From contig JAIUPH010000028.1 in NCBI GenBank assembly GCA_020161065.1, positions 434,001-498,000 on the forward strand: a stretch of DNA of 64,000 bases. The letters are read 5' to 3'. The position numbers and the translations under genes are program-made. The stretch comes from Pseudomonadota bacterium (GTDB taxonomy: Bacteria; Pseudomonadota; Gammaproteobacteria; Burkholderiales; Burkholderiaceae_C). Shown one piece after another: positions 1-9,875 of this stretch. Every line of letters begins with the position of its first letter. The stretch's first letter is position 1. The notes below the pieces were generated by a model. The model saw only the letters and a list, made by a program, of their open reading frames with translations, was not told the origin of the DNA and made no database searches.

Positions 1-30
1 GGACACCCTGTCTGACACCGGAGCATCGAC

Positions 31-1077
31 ATGTCCGTCAGCGACGTCCAACTCACCCAGGCCTGGCAGCAGGTGCTGCGCCTGTCCCGGCTGCAGCCGG
101 GACAAAGCGTCACCATCCTCACCGGTGCCGCCACCCATGCGCAGACGCTGCGCGCCGCCACCTTCGCGGCGCAGGCCGCGGGCGCCGTCGTCAGCCGCAT
201 CGACCTGCAGCCGGTCAACGCCGACAAGGCGCTCAGCCGCGACGCCTTGTCCTACCTCGGCGAGACGCCGCTGACCGGCAATCCGCCGGCCATCGCGGCG
301 CTGAAGGCCAGCGACCTGGTCATCGACCTGATGACGCTGCTGTTCTCGCCCGAGCAGATCGACATCCTGCGCTCGGGCACCAAGATCCTGCTGGCCGTGG
401 AGCCGCCGGAGATCCTGGTGCGCACGGTGCCGACCGAGGCCGACCGCCGGCGCGTGCTGGCGGCCTCCGAGAAGCTGAAGAAGGCCAAGCAGATGCGCGT
501 GGTGTCCGACGCCGGCACCGACATCGCCTTCGACCTGGGCGACTTCCCCACCATCTGCGAATACGGCTTCGTCGACGAGCCCGGCCGCTGGGACCATTGG
601 CCGAGCGGCTTCCTGTTCACCTTCGCCAACGAAGGCGGCAGCAACGGCAGCATCGTCATCGACACCGGCGACATCCTGCTGCCGCAGAAGAGCTACACCA
701 CCGCGCCGATCCGCCTGACCGTGGAGGCCGGCTACGCGCGCAAGATCGAAGGCGGCATCGACGCGCAGTTGCTGAGCGAGTACATGGCCACCTTCAAGGA
801 CCCCGAGGCCTACGCCATCTCGCACATCGGCTGGGGGCTGCAGCCGCGCTGCCACTGGTCGACGCTGGCGCTCTACGACAAGGAGCAGACCATCGGCATG
901 GACGCGCGCGCCTTCGAGGGCAACTTCCTCTTCTCGCTCGGCCCCAACAACGAGGCCGGCGGCCAGCGCACCACGGCCTGCCACATCGACATCCCGCTGC
1001 GCCGCTGCACGGTGCTGCTCGACGACGTGATGGTGGTCGAGCGCGGCAAGGTGCTCGACGGGGGCGTCCGAGCATGA
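31..1077 (+). CDS. nicX: 2,5-dihydroxypyridine 5,6-dioxygenase NicX
   Basis: This is the extradiol-type enzyme that opens 2,5-dihydroxypyridine to N-formylmaleamate in aerobic nicotinate breakdown; it acts in the cytoplasm and uses Fe(II). The 348-residue product has the family's usual length. It aligns by eye along its whole length with my recollection of Pseudomonas putida NicX, including the stretches LLAVEPPE, DEPGRWDHWPSGFLF and HIGWGLQPR. The three iron ligands known for NicX fall at identical positions here: His265, His318 and Asp320. The ATG has a GGAG Shine-Dalgarno 7 nt upstream. The stop overlaps the nicF start (ATGA), so the two are translationally coupled. The other nic genes (hydroxylase, deformylase, isomerase) are not in the window and may lie upstream of base 1. 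Confidence 0.93.
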   Translation: MSVSDVQLTQAWQQVLRLSRLQPGQSVTILTGAATHAQTLRAATFAAQAAGAVVSRIDLQPVNADKALSRDALSYLGETPLTGNPPAIAALKASDLVIDLMTLLFSPEQIDILRSGTKILLAVEPPEILVRTVPTEADRRRVLAASEKLKKAKQMRVVSDAGTDIAFDLGDFPTICEYGFVDEPGRWDHWPSGFLFTFANEGGSNGSIVIDTGDILLPQKSYTTAPIRLTVEAGYARKIEGGIDAQLLSEYMATFKDPEAYAISHIGWGLQPRCHWSTLALYDKEQTIGMDARAFEGNFLFSLGPNNEAGGQRTTACHIDIPLRRCTVLLDDVMVVERGKVLDGGVRA

Positions 1078-1694
1078 GCGATGCCGAGGTCTATGCGCGC
1101 CAGGGCTTCGGCGCGGCGATGGCACCGAAGGCGCCCTACGGGCTGCTGATCGTCGACTTCGTCAACGGCTTCGCCGACCCGGCGCAGTTCGGCGGCGGCA
1201 ACATCGCGCAGGCCATCGAGCGCACGCGCGGCCTGCTGGCCGCGGCGCGCCAGCGCGGCTGGCCGGTGGCGCACAGCCGCATCGTCTACCAGGACGACGA
1301 TGCCGACGGCAATGTCTTCTCGCTGAAGGTGCCGACGATGCTGAGCTTGAAGGAGCGCCTCGCCGCCAGCCAGATCGTCGATGTGCTGAAGCCGGCCGCC
1401 GGCGAGCTGGTGGTGCGCAAGAGCGTGCCGTCGGCCTTCTTCGGCACCATGCTGGCGCCCTGGCTGGCGCAGCGCGGCGTGCAGACGCTGCTGGTGGCCG
1501 GCGCCGTCACCAGCGGCTGCGTGCGCGCCAGCGTCGTCGACGCGATGTCGTGGGGCTACCGGCCGCTGGTGGTGACCGACTGCGTCGGCGACCGCGCCCT
1601 CGCGCCGCACGAGGCCAACCTGTTCGACATGGGGCAGAAGTACGCGATCCTGATGGACCGCGATGCCACGCTGAACGCTGCCGCCGCAGGCTGA
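1074..1694 (+). CDS. nicF: Maleamate amidohydrolase NicF (isochorismatase-like)
   Basis: NicF hydrolyses maleamate to maleate and ammonia, two steps after NicX in the nicotinate pathway. The 206-residue protein is a cysteine hydrolase of the isochorismatase fold. The Asp-Lys-Cys triad is visible as Asp28 (LLIVDF), Lys116 (VVRKS) and Cys149 (VTSGCVRAS). The start is the ATG overlapping the nicX stop; a longer reading frame exists upstream but runs inside nicX. The neighbour and the length favour NicF over other family members. The stop codon sits in a 21-bp tandem duplication, so the C-terminal AAAG end may be variable. Confidence 0.88.
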   Translation: MSDAEVYARQGFGAAMAPKAPYGLLIVDFVNGFADPAQFGGGNIAQAIERTRGLLAAARQRGWPVAHSRIVYQDDDADGNVFSLKVPTMLSLKERLAASQIVDVLKPAAGELVVRKSVPSAFFGTMLAPWLAQRGVQTLLVAGAVTSGCVRASVVDAMSWGYRPLVVTDCVGDRALAPHEANLFDMGQKYAILMDRDATLNAAAAG

Positions 1695-1721
1695 ACACGG
1701 GCCGCCGCAGGCTGAACGCGG
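1680..1721 (+). repeat. Two 21-bp tandem units across the nicF stop
   Basis: Two adjacent 21-bp units (1680-1700 and 1701-1721) begin GCCGCCGCAGGCTGAAC and differ at one base. The first contains the TGA stop of nicF; the second would supply another TGA in the same frame. A degenerate GCCGCCGC-rich tail follows up to about 1745. It lies between the convergent nicF and marR genes and has no evident function. Confidence 0.7.
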
Positions 1722-1761
1722 GCCGCCGCCTGCCGCCGCGCCGCGGCGCGGCCCGCAATCG

Positions 1762-2292
1762 TCACAGCGACGAATGCGCCGGTGCGCGCGAATAGTCGTT
1801 GTTGGCGTCGACCAGTTCGCTCAGCAGCTTCAGGAAGATTTCCTGGTTGCGCGGCGACAGCGGCGCCAGCAGGCGCTGCTGGGCCTGGGTCATGCCCGCG
1901 TGCAGCTCCTTCATCACCTTGAAGCCTTCGTCGGTGATCAGCGACTGGCGCGAGCGCCGGTCCGCCGGATGCGGCCGCCGCGTGATCAACTGCTTTTCTT
2001 CCAGCCGCTTCAGCACGTCGGCCGTGGTCGTGCGGTCCAGCCCCAGCTCGGTGCCGATCTCCGTCTGATCGAGCCCCGGCTTCAGCGACAGCGCCGTCAG
2101 CACGCCGAACTGCACCGGCGTCATGTTGTGCGACTTGCACTCCTCGGCAAAGATCGCGTAGTGGATCTGGTTCAGGCGACGGACCAGGAAGCCCGGGCGC
2201 GACCACAGCACCTGGCGGATCGGGTCGAAGTTTTCCAGCCCCGACCGCCGGCGCGCGCGAGGCGCCTCGGAGACATCAGCTTTGCTCACCAT
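1762..2292 (-). CDS. MarR-family transcriptional regulator (NicR-like)
   Basis: A 176-residue winged-helix repressor of the MarR family. The core is visible: a helical N-terminal dimer segment (about 25-60), the recognition region LDQTEIGTELGLDRTTTADVLKRLEEKQLI (about 92-122) and the wing RRPHPADRRSRQSLITDEG. It converges on nicX-nicF. Pseudomonas nic clusters are repressed by the MarR protein NicR, so control of nicXF is a reasonable guess, but the effector and target are not shown by the sequence. A 2x6-bp inverted repeat lies 20 bp upstream of its ATG (2312-2335), consistent with autoregulation. The last residues (ANNDYSRAPAHSSL) look like a loose tail. Confidence 0.85.
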   Translation of the reverse strand: MVSKADVSEAPRARRRSGLENFDPIRQVLWSRPGFLVRRLNQIHYAIFAEECKSHNMTPVQFGVLTALSLKPGLDQTEIGTELGLDRTTTADVLKRLEEKQLITRRPHPADRRSRQSLITDEGFKVMKELHAGMTQAQQRLLAPLSPRNQEIFLKLLSELVDANNDYSRAPAHSSL

Positions 2293-2311
2293 GGCACTCC
2301 ACCGTCCGCAG

Positions 2312-2335
2312 AATATGACAGTGTACTTCCATATT
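2312..2335 (-). promoter_or_regulatory. Inverted repeat, likely MarR operator
   Basis: AATATG (2312-2317) and CATATT (2330-2335) form a perfect inverted repeat with a 12-bp spacer, 20 bp upstream of the marR start codon. AT-rich symmetric half-sites in this otherwise very GC-rich intergenic stretch are typical of MarR operators. Binding by the adjacent regulator is inferred. Confidence 0.5.
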
Positions 2336-2394
2336 TTGCCGCGCGGCGCGCTGTCGGCCCCGGGTTAGCGCTGGATCAAAGTCGGCGCTCGACA

Positions 2395-4197
<1,803 letters not shown>

Positions 4198-4376
4198 CGT
4201 CGGTCTCCTGCCGGTCTCTTCGCGGTCCAGACGTGCCGCCTGGAGGGGGGGCCGATCCAGTATAGGTTCGGCCCACGCCAGCGGCCCGGCCATCCGTACC
4301 TCGCGCGGCCGCTGGGGATCTCGAACACCGCGCCGGCGGACACGAGCGGCAGCTTCGCCCGTGCGCTCCGTGAGGT

Positions 4377-5156
4377 TCAGCTCAGGCGAAAACCCACCGA
4401 GCCCAGCGCACCGAGGTCGGCTTCGACGAGCTGCCCGGCCTTCAAGCCGACCATCGGGCCCAAGGCGCCGGACAGGATCACCTGCCCGGCCTGCAAGGGC
4501 CGGCCGCGCGCGGCCATCGTGCGTGCCAGCCAATACGCGGCGCGCAGCGGGTGGCCCAGGCAGGCAGCGCCGCTGCCGACCGAGACGGTGGCGCCGTCGA
4601 TGCGCATCGCCATGCCGATGCGGCCGCTGTCCAGCGCGCCCACGGCCACGGGCTGCGAACCCAGCACGTACAGCGCCGAACTGGCGTTGTCGGCCACCGT
4701 GTCGACGAGCGTGATCTTCCAGTCCTCGATCACGCTGTCGACGATTTCCAGCGCCGGCACGGCATAGGCCAGCGCGTTGATGAACTCGCCGTACGAAGGC
4801 GCGGCCTGCTCGACATCGCGGCCGACGATGAAGGCCACCTCGGCCTCGACGCGCGGCTGGATCAGGCGCGCCATCGGCACCGCGTCGCCGTCGAGGTATT
4901 CCATGTCGTCGAACAGAACGCCGAAGTCGGGCTCGTCGACGCCCAGTTGCTGCTGGATGGACGGGCTCGTCAGGCCCACCTTGAGCCCGACGATGCGACG
5001 GCCCGGCTGCGCCAGGCGCGCCTGGGTACAGCGCTCTGCCACCTGGTAGGCGGCGTCGGCGCCGGCGATGCCGTAGGTCTGCGATACGCGGGCGATGGTG
5101 CGGCGTTCGGCGCGCGCAGCCTGGATGGCGCGCGCGGCTTCTTCGATCGGGTTCAT
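4377..5156 (-). CDS. 2-keto-4-pentenoate hydratase / decarboxylase family (MhpD-like)
   Basis: A 259-residue member of the family that includes 2-hydroxypenta-2,4-dienoate hydratase (MhpD, BphH, XylJ) and 4-oxalocrotonate decarboxylase. These are cytoplasmic, divalent-metal enzymes of the lower meta-cleavage route. Family stretches are clear: IVGLKVGLTS, DFGVLFDDM, the metal-binding EAEVAFIVGRD region (about 107-117) and SGALGPM near the C-terminus. The context (hydroxylase, extradiol dioxygenase, C-C hydrolase upstream) supports the hydratase role. The 4-hydroxy-2-oxovalerate aldolase and acetaldehyde dehydrogenase that usually follow are absent, so the pathway must be completed elsewhere. 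Confidence 0.87.
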   Translation of the reverse strand: MNPIEEAARAIQAARAERRTIARVSQTYGIAGADAAYQVAERCTQARLAQPGRRIVGLKVGLTSPSIQQQLGVDEPDFGVLFDDMEYLDGDAVPMARLIQPRVEAEVAFIVGRDVEQAAPSYGEFINALAYAVPALEIVDSVIEDWKITLVDTVADNASSALYVLGSQPVAVGALDSGRIGMAMRIDGATVSVGSGAACLGHPLRAAYWLARTMAARGRPLQAGQVILSGALGPMVGLKAGQLVEADLGALGSVGFRLS

Positions 5157-5194
5157 GGGCTGCTCGTGATTGCGGGGTTTGGCAAATCGTAGCC

Positions 5195-6145
5195 TCAGTC
5201 GAAGACCATCAGGTCGCGCGCGACGACGACCGGGCCCTTGAAGTGCTTGCGCACGCCGTCGCTGTAGCGCGCATCGGGCTCGTCGCCACCGGGCACCAGG
5301 TGCGTCAGGATCACCCGCTTGACGCCGGCCGCCTGGGCCAGCAGGCCGATGTCTTCGGGCACCGTGTGCTCGTCGATCATGTGGCGCATCAGGCCGTCGG
5401 CCACCGGGTCGGGCACGTGCTGGCGTCGCAGCATGTCGCGCGTCAGCGGCAGGTCGATGGCTTCGTGCACCAGCACGTCGGCATCCTTGGCGAAAGCCGT
5501 CAGCGCCGGGCAGCGGCCGGTGTCGCCGCTGAACACGATGCTCTTGTCCGGCGTCTGGATGCGCAAGGCATACGACCGATCGCGCTCGTTGCGCTTGCGG
5601 TCGGCGTCAGGGTCGGTCTGGTAGTGGCAGTTCTCCTGTGCCGTGACGGTGATCAGCTCGTCCTTGAAGACCTGGCCGTTGCCCTGGATGTCGTGCGCCC
5701 GGAAGGCCTGCTCGGGCGGCAGCTTGCCGCTCTTGGAATCGGCCTGGCGGATGCGCGCATTGACCGCGAAGTACTGCAGGAAGCCTTGCATCATCGATTG
5801 CGCGCTCGGCGCGTAGACATCCACCGGCCAGATGCCCAGGTCCCATTGCACGCCGAGGATCGAGCCCCAGCCTGCGTTGTGATCGTCGTGGTCGTGGGTG
5901 ATGAAGATCTGCCGCACCTGGCGCAGGTCGATGCCGGCGGCGCGCAGTTGCCGCAAGGCGCCGTCGCCGGCATCGATGAGGTAGACCTTGTCGCGCACGA
6001 TCAGCGCATTGGCGGGCTGCGAACGCGTGGCCGACGGCAGCGGCCCGCCCAGCGTGCCCAGGGTGACGAGCCGCGTCTGCGCCAAGGCATGGCCGGCACC
6101 GGCCACCATCAGCAACAGCGCGCCGAGCAGCGAGGTCCATTTCAT
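5195..6145 (-). CDS. Exported metallo-beta-lactamase-fold hydrolase
   Basis: A 316-residue protein with a typical Sec signal peptide (KW, a hydrophobic run, cut after GHALA about residue 22) and an MBL-fold metal site: His84-x-His86-x-Asp88-His89 in THDHDDHNAG, VFSGDTG (about 201) and LTHLVPGG near the C-terminus. It resembles the RNase Z/arylsulfatase-like branch of exported MBL proteins. It sits inside the meta-cleavage operon between the C-C hydrolase and the hydratase. A periplasmic enzyme there is unexpected. It may open a lactone or ester before uptake, but the substrate cannot be read from sequence. Confidence 0.82.
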   Translation of the reverse strand: MKWTSLLGALLLMVAGAGHALAQTRLVTLGTLGGPLPSATRSQPANALIVRDKVYLIDAGDGALRQLRAAGIDLRQVRQIFITHDHDDHNAGWGSILGVQWDLGIWPVDVYAPSAQSMMQGFLQYFAVNARIRQADSKSGKLPPEQAFRAHDIQGNGQVFKDELITVTAQENCHYQTDPDADRKRNERDRSYALRIQTPDKSIVFSGDTGRCPALTAFAKDADVLVHEAIDLPLTRDMLRRQHVPDPVADGLMRHMIDEHTVPEDIGLLAQAAGVKRVILTHLVPGGDEPDARYSDGVRKHFKGPVVVARDLMVFD

Positions 6146-6158
6146 GTCGCCCTCCCGC

Positions 6159-6998
6159 TCAGCCGTGCGCCACGAAATCGGCCACCAGGCGGTTGAACTC
6201 CGCCGGGTGCTCGATCATCGCCCAATGCCCGCAGCGGTTGAGCAGCACGGCGCGCGAGTTCGGAATCTGCGCCAGCAGTTGCAGCGTGCCTTCGTAGTGC
6301 ACCACGCGGTCGTCGCGGCCGTGGATCAGCAGCGTCGGCACGGCGATCTCGTGCAGCCGCGTCGGGTTCAGCCACTGCGGGATGGGCGCGCCCTTGGGCA
6401 GCCCGTCGAGATAGTTCTTCAAGTGCTCGGGCCTGGCCTTGGCGGCGTCGCTGCGCGCCTTCAGCAGTTCGGGCGTGGCGAACTTCTTGTCGAAGACCAT
6501 GATCTCGATCAGCCGCGCCATCACCTCGGGGCTGGGGTCGCGGTAGGCCTGGATCAGGATCTTCAATCCTTCGCTGGGCCCGTCGCCGGGGCGCACGATG
6601 CTGGGCAGCGGCGCCGGCGGTCCCATCGTGATCAGGTGGCTGATGCGCTGCGGGTGCTGGATCGCGAAGTTCATCGAGGTGTGGCCGCCCATCGAGTTGC
6701 CGACGAAGGCCGCCTTCTGCAGGCCCAGGGCATCCATGAACTGCCGGGCCGCCTCGACGTGGTCGAGCCGGTCGACGGTGCAGGCGTCGCTCTGGCCCCA
6801 GCCGGGCATGTCGACGGCATAAACCTTGAACTGCTTGGACAGCGCTTCGATGTTGCCGGCGAAATTGCTCCAGCCGGTGGCGCCGGGGCCGCTGCCGTGC
6901 AACAGGATCAAAGGCTTGCCGGAACCGGCTTCGTGGTAATGGAGATGCCACTGCGGCGTCTTGACGGTGCGGCTGGTGTCGGATGCGGTGAGTGCCAT
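6159..6998 (-). CDS. Meta-cleavage C-C bond hydrolase (MhpC/BphD-like alpha/beta hydrolase)
   Basis: A 279-residue alpha/beta hydrolase of the type that splits ring-fission products (2-hydroxy-6-oxo-dienoates) into a carboxylic acid and 2-hydroxypentadienoate. The oxyanion motif LLHGSGPGATGWSNF (about 32-46) is the signature of this group. The catalytic triad is Ser102 (GNSMGG), Asp229 or Asp230 (HGRDDRVV) and His258 (RCGHWAMIEHP). It lies between the extradiol dioxygenase and the MBL-fold gene in the operon and feeds the hydratase. The exact ring-fission substrate is unknown. Confidence 0.9.
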   Translation of the reverse strand: MALTASDTSRTVKTPQWHLHYHEAGSGKPLILLHGSGPGATGWSNFAGNIEALSKQFKVYAVDMPGWGQSDACTVDRLDHVEAARQFMDALGLQKAAFVGNSMGGHTSMNFAIQHPQRISHLITMGPPAPLPSIVRPGDGPSEGLKILIQAYRDPSPEVMARLIEIMVFDKKFATPELLKARSDAAKARPEHLKNYLDGLPKGAPIPQWLNPTRLHEIAVPTLLIHGRDDRVVHYEGTLQLLAQIPNSRAVLLNRCGHWAMIEHPAEFNRLVADFVAHG

Positions 6999-7036
6999 GG
7001 TGTCGGGCTCTGGTGGGTTTGCTTTGCAGAACGCTT

Positions 7037-7942
7037 TCAGGCCGCGGCCTTCAGCAACTCGGCCACCACGTGGCCGGGCCGGTGGCCCCAGACGCTCAAC
7101 CGGTCGAGCTGCTTCACCGTCCAGGTCGCGTCGTCGATGATCAGACCGCCCCAGCCGAACTCGATGCTGAAGCCCGAGGGCGTGCGCACGTAGAAGCTGA
7201 ACATGCGGTCGTTGGGGTGCATGCCCAGCGTCATCTCGAACGGGCGCCGGTCATCCATGCAGCGGTCGTAGGCGAAGCCCACGTCGGACAGGTCGCTCAC
7301 TTCCATCATGAAGTGGTGCATCCGCTTCGGAAACGGCATGTTGGCCAGCGCCAGGCTGTGGTGGCGGCCGTTGCAGTGCAGGAAGCTGACGCTGGCCACG
7401 AAGCCCGGCGCCATCGGCTGGTCGATGTGGTCGCTCGGCTTGAAGCCCAGCCGCTCGTACCAGGCCATCACGGTCTTGCGGTCCTTGCCATGCTCCATCA
7501 GCACGTGGTGGCCGGCGCCGCCGCTGCCGGTGACGAAGCTGCCCACCAGCTTCGCGCTCTGGAACGGCGTGGCGGCGTCGGCGAGACCGACGACCAGCTC
7601 GACGCGATTGCCCAGCGGGTCGGTGGTGAAGGCGATGCGCTGCACGCCGCGCTGGCGCGCCAGCGCCGCATCGCCTTCGGTGACGGCCGAGCCGGCGGCC
7701 TTCAAGGCCTTGACGGTGTCGTCCAGCGCGGCGTCGCTGCCGCATTCGTAGCCCATGAAGGCCAGGTCGTCGGCCGGCCCGCGGGTCAGGATCCAGCGGT
7801 GCAGCTTCTGGTCCATGCGCAGGGTCAGCAGGTCGTCGCTGCGCGTGCCGATCTGCAGGCCCAGCAAGTCGGTGGCGAAGCGCGCCCACTCGTTCAGGTC
7901 GCTGGCTTCGACGCCGATGTAGGCGATTTCCTTGACGCTCAT
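7037..7942 (-). CDS. Extradiol (catechol 2,3-dioxygenase-type) ring-cleavage dioxygenase
   Basis: A 301-residue two-domain vicinal-oxygen-chelate protein of the BphC/HsaC type. The iron ligands are visible in the C-terminal domain at His146 (GHHVLMEH), His210 (MHHFMMEVSDLSDVG) and Glu261 (TPSGFSIEFGWGG), almost the same numbering as BphC. Length fits the family. The ATG at 7942 begins MSVKEIAYIG; the frame stays open upstream only inside the hydroxylase gene. It cleaves a catechol-like ring produced by the preceding FAD hydroxylase, and the ring-fission product passes to the C-C hydrolase. Position 2 in the operon. Confidence 0.93.
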   Translation of the reverse strand: MSVKEIAYIGVEASDLNEWARFATDLLGLQIGTRSDDLLTLRMDQKLHRWILTRGPADDLAFMGYECGSDAALDDTVKALKAAGSAVTEGDAALARQRGVQRIAFTTDPLGNRVELVVGLADAATPFQSAKLVGSFVTGSGGAGHHVLMEHGKDRKTVMAWYERLGFKPSDHIDQPMAPGFVASVSFLHCNGRHHSLALANMPFPKRMHHFMMEVSDLSDVGFAYDRCMDDRRPFEMTLGMHPNDRMFSFYVRTPSGFSIEFGWGGLIIDDATWTVKQLDRLSVWGHRPGHVVAELLKAAA

Positions 7943-7962
7943 GTGTGGTCTCCGTCGATCGT

Positions 7963-9522
7963 TCAAAGGGAAGGAACGGCCAGTCCCTGCGTGTCGGCCG
8001 CAGCGACGAACTTGTCCGGCCGCACCGCGACGACGCGGGCCCGGTAGCGCCGCATCCAGGGCAGCAAGGCGTTGTCCAGGTCGATCAGGTCGCCGGCGCT
8101 TTGCGAGTGCACGGTCTTCGGCCGCACGGCGACGTATTGCGCGCCCAGCCGGTCCCAGGCCGCCTTCTCGGCGGCGGACAGCAGCGTGGCGGGATCGAGG
8201 TCGTCGCCCAGCAGCACGAAGCCGTCGCCGAGCAACTCGTCCAAGCGCGCCATGCGGCCGATGGCGCTGGACATCAGCGGCTGCGGCAGCATGCGGCCGA
8301 CGACGCTGGCATCGCCCGGCTCGCCGCGGATCCAGCCGGCCGTCATCACCGGCGGCGCGACCAGCGGCGGCTCGAAAGGCGTGACCAGGCCCTCGGGCAC
8401 GCGGTTCATCGCCTCGATCTCTTCGGGCGTGGCCTCCTGCTTGATCACGCGGCCCAGCGCCACCGCCAGGCCGGTGAAGAACTCGACGTTGGGGCGGCGC
8501 TCGATCTCGTAAGTGTCCAGCCAGGCCTCGGGCAACTGGCCCTTGACGACGCGCGCCAGCTTCCACGCCAGGTTGTAGCCGTCGCGCATGCCGCTTTGCA
8601 TGCCGGCGCCGGCCCACGGCGGCATCAGGTGCGCGGCGTCGCCGGCCAGGAACACGCGCCCGCGCCGCCAGCGGTCGGCCATGCGCACGTGGTGCTGGTA
8701 GAAGGCGTGCTGGTGGATGTCGACGTCGTCCTCGCTGACGTTCATCGCCTTCAGCAGCGGCCACACCTCCTTGGCGGTCGGGTAGTCGGCGCGCGTCTCG
8801 TCGGGCTTGAGCGGGATCTCCCAGCGGTGGTTGCCGGCCGACAGCATGATGTCGACGACCGGCCGCTCCTGGTCACTCCAGAAGGTCAGGAAGTCGCGGT
8901 CGGGCCACCAGCGCTTGACGCGGCAGTCGATCACCACCCAGGTGGTGTCGACCGTGTCGCCCTTGAGGTCGATGTCGAGCAGCGTGCGCACCGGCGAGGA
9001 ACCGCCGTCGGCCGCGATCACGTAGCGCGCCCGGGTCGTCGTGGTCGTGCCGGTCTTCGCGTCGCGGCTGGTGACGGTCACGCCGCTGGCGTCCTGCGCG
9101 ATGCCGATCACCTCGTGCTCGTAGCGCACCTGCAGCCGCTCGCCGTGGTCATCGCCGCAGCGGCGCAATTCGGCTTCCATCGTCGGCTGGTAGATGTTGT
9201 AGAAGCGCGGCTTGGTGTCGCGCGTGCCTAACGACGAAGGTGGGTGCATGATGCGCATGATTTCCTGCCCGCCGTAGGTCACCCAGCGCAGGCCGCGCTG
9301 CGCCTCGATGAGCTTCTCGATGCGCTCGTCGATGCCCAGTTCCTGGAAGATGCGCATGGTCCAGTCGTTGACCGTCACGGCGCGGGCGCGGGCGTAGATG
9401 TCGCGCGTCTTCTCGAACGCGACCACCGAGACGCCCTTGCTGGCGAGCGTCAGCGCCGCCACCAGCCCGGTGGGTCCGTAGCCGACGATGGCCACGTCGG
9501 CGTCGTATGGGGTGTCAGCCAT
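7963..9522 (-). CDS. FAD-dependent aromatic hydroxylase (MhpA/PheA-like)
   Basis: A 519-residue class A flavoprotein monooxygenase. It has the N-terminal Rossmann motif GYGPTG (14-19), the DG motif VIAADGGSSPVR (about 170) and the GD motif GRVFLAGDAAHLMPPWAGAGMQSGMRDGYNLAWKL (about 288 on), followed by a C-terminal thioredoxin-like region. Such enzymes ortho-hydroxylate phenolic rings with NAD(P)H and O2 to give the catechol for extradiol cleavage; MhpA (3-(3-hydroxyphenyl)propionate hydroxylase) is the closest known style. The ATG at 9522 has AGGAG 8 nt upstream and removes a 47-residue unconserved extension. It is the first gene of the operon, 67 bp downstream of the sigma-54 promoter. Confidence 0.9.
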   Translation of the reverse strand: MADTPYDADVAIVGYGPTGLVAALTLASKGVSVVAFEKTRDIYARARAVTVNDWTMRIFQELGIDERIEKLIEAQRGLRWVTYGGQEIMRIMHPPSSLGTRDTKPRFYNIYQPTMEAELRRCGDDHGERLQVRYEHEVIGIAQDASGVTVTSRDAKTGTTTTTRARYVIAADGGSSPVRTLLDIDLKGDTVDTTWVVIDCRVKRWWPDRDFLTFWSDQERPVVDIMLSAGNHRWEIPLKPDETRADYPTAKEVWPLLKAMNVSEDDVDIHQHAFYQHHVRMADRWRRGRVFLAGDAAHLMPPWAGAGMQSGMRDGYNLAWKLARVVKGQLPEAWLDTYEIERRPNVEFFTGLAVALGRVIKQEATPEEIEAMNRVPEGLVTPFEPPLVAPPVMTAGWIRGEPGDASVVGRMLPQPLMSSAIGRMARLDELLGDGFVLLGDDLDPATLLSAAEKAAWDRLGAQYVAVRPKTVHSQSAGDLIDLDNALLPWMRRYRARVVAVRPDKFVAAADTQGLAVPSL

Positions 9523-9588
9523 GCGTGTCTCCTGAGCGAATCGTTTGAAGCGATCTGCCGTTTCGAAAGCGCAGATGCACCCCTTCAT

Positions 9589-9604
9589 CGCAAGCCGCAT
9601 GCCC
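9589..9604 (-). promoter_or_regulatory. Sigma-54 (-24/-12) promoter of the meta-cleavage operon
   Basis: On the minus strand the sequence GGGCATGCGGCTTGCG matches the -24/-12 consensus TGGCACGNNNNTTGCW at 9 of the 12 defined positions. It keeps the essential GG and GC with the correct 10-bp spacing. Transcription would start near 9578, giving a leader of about 55 nt before the hydroxylase ATG. The operon carries its own XylR/DmpR-type activator, which strongly supports the call. Confidence 0.82.
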
Positions 9605-9650
9605 GCGCGCGCCGAAGCACCGGACGACGCGGCGCGCCGTCTGTCAGGTG

Positions 9651-9744
9651 CTTGATATCTCAAGCGATTTCTCGAAAGCGCCGGCCACGGGCCGGCCCCG
9701 ACGCAGGGCGCGCCGGGCGCATCGGTTCGAGAAATTTATGAACC
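9651..9744 (-). promoter_or_regulatory. Inverted repeats upstream of the sigma-54 promoter (candidate activator sites)
   Basis: Three symmetric elements lie 47-140 bp upstream of the -24 box: CTTGA-N4-TCAAG (9651-9664); ATTTCTCGAA (9667-9676) with its exact reverse complement at 9726-9735; and GGTTC-N11-GAACC (9724-9744). The distance from the predicted start (about 75-165 bp) is where XylR/DmpR proteins bind their enhancer sites. The rest of this 353-base gene-free stretch (9523-9875) holds a TTTCGAAA palindrome at 9561-9568 and a CGAAATTTCG palindrome at 9773-9782, and no gene that I recognise. Confidence 0.6.
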
Positions 9745-9875
9745 AGGCGGTGTCGACAACGGGTGCGGCCGTCGAAATTTCGCAAGCGCGATGGGCAAGA
9801 CTCCCGGCGTGCTCGGCCGCTGGCTGCGCGGCCAGCGCGGCACGGGCGACGGACCACCAGGGCGGAACGGCCCCA

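Noticed and set aside
4240-4310. Second sigma-54 promoter directly upstream of the activator gene
   Set aside because: TGG-containing stretches are present but none has GC at the correct 10-bp distance.
4198-4533. 112-residue N-terminal extension of the sigma-54 activator
   Set aside because: It overlaps the hydratase gene, is Arg-rich and unlike XylR/DmpR, and the TTG at 4197 has a proper ribosome site.
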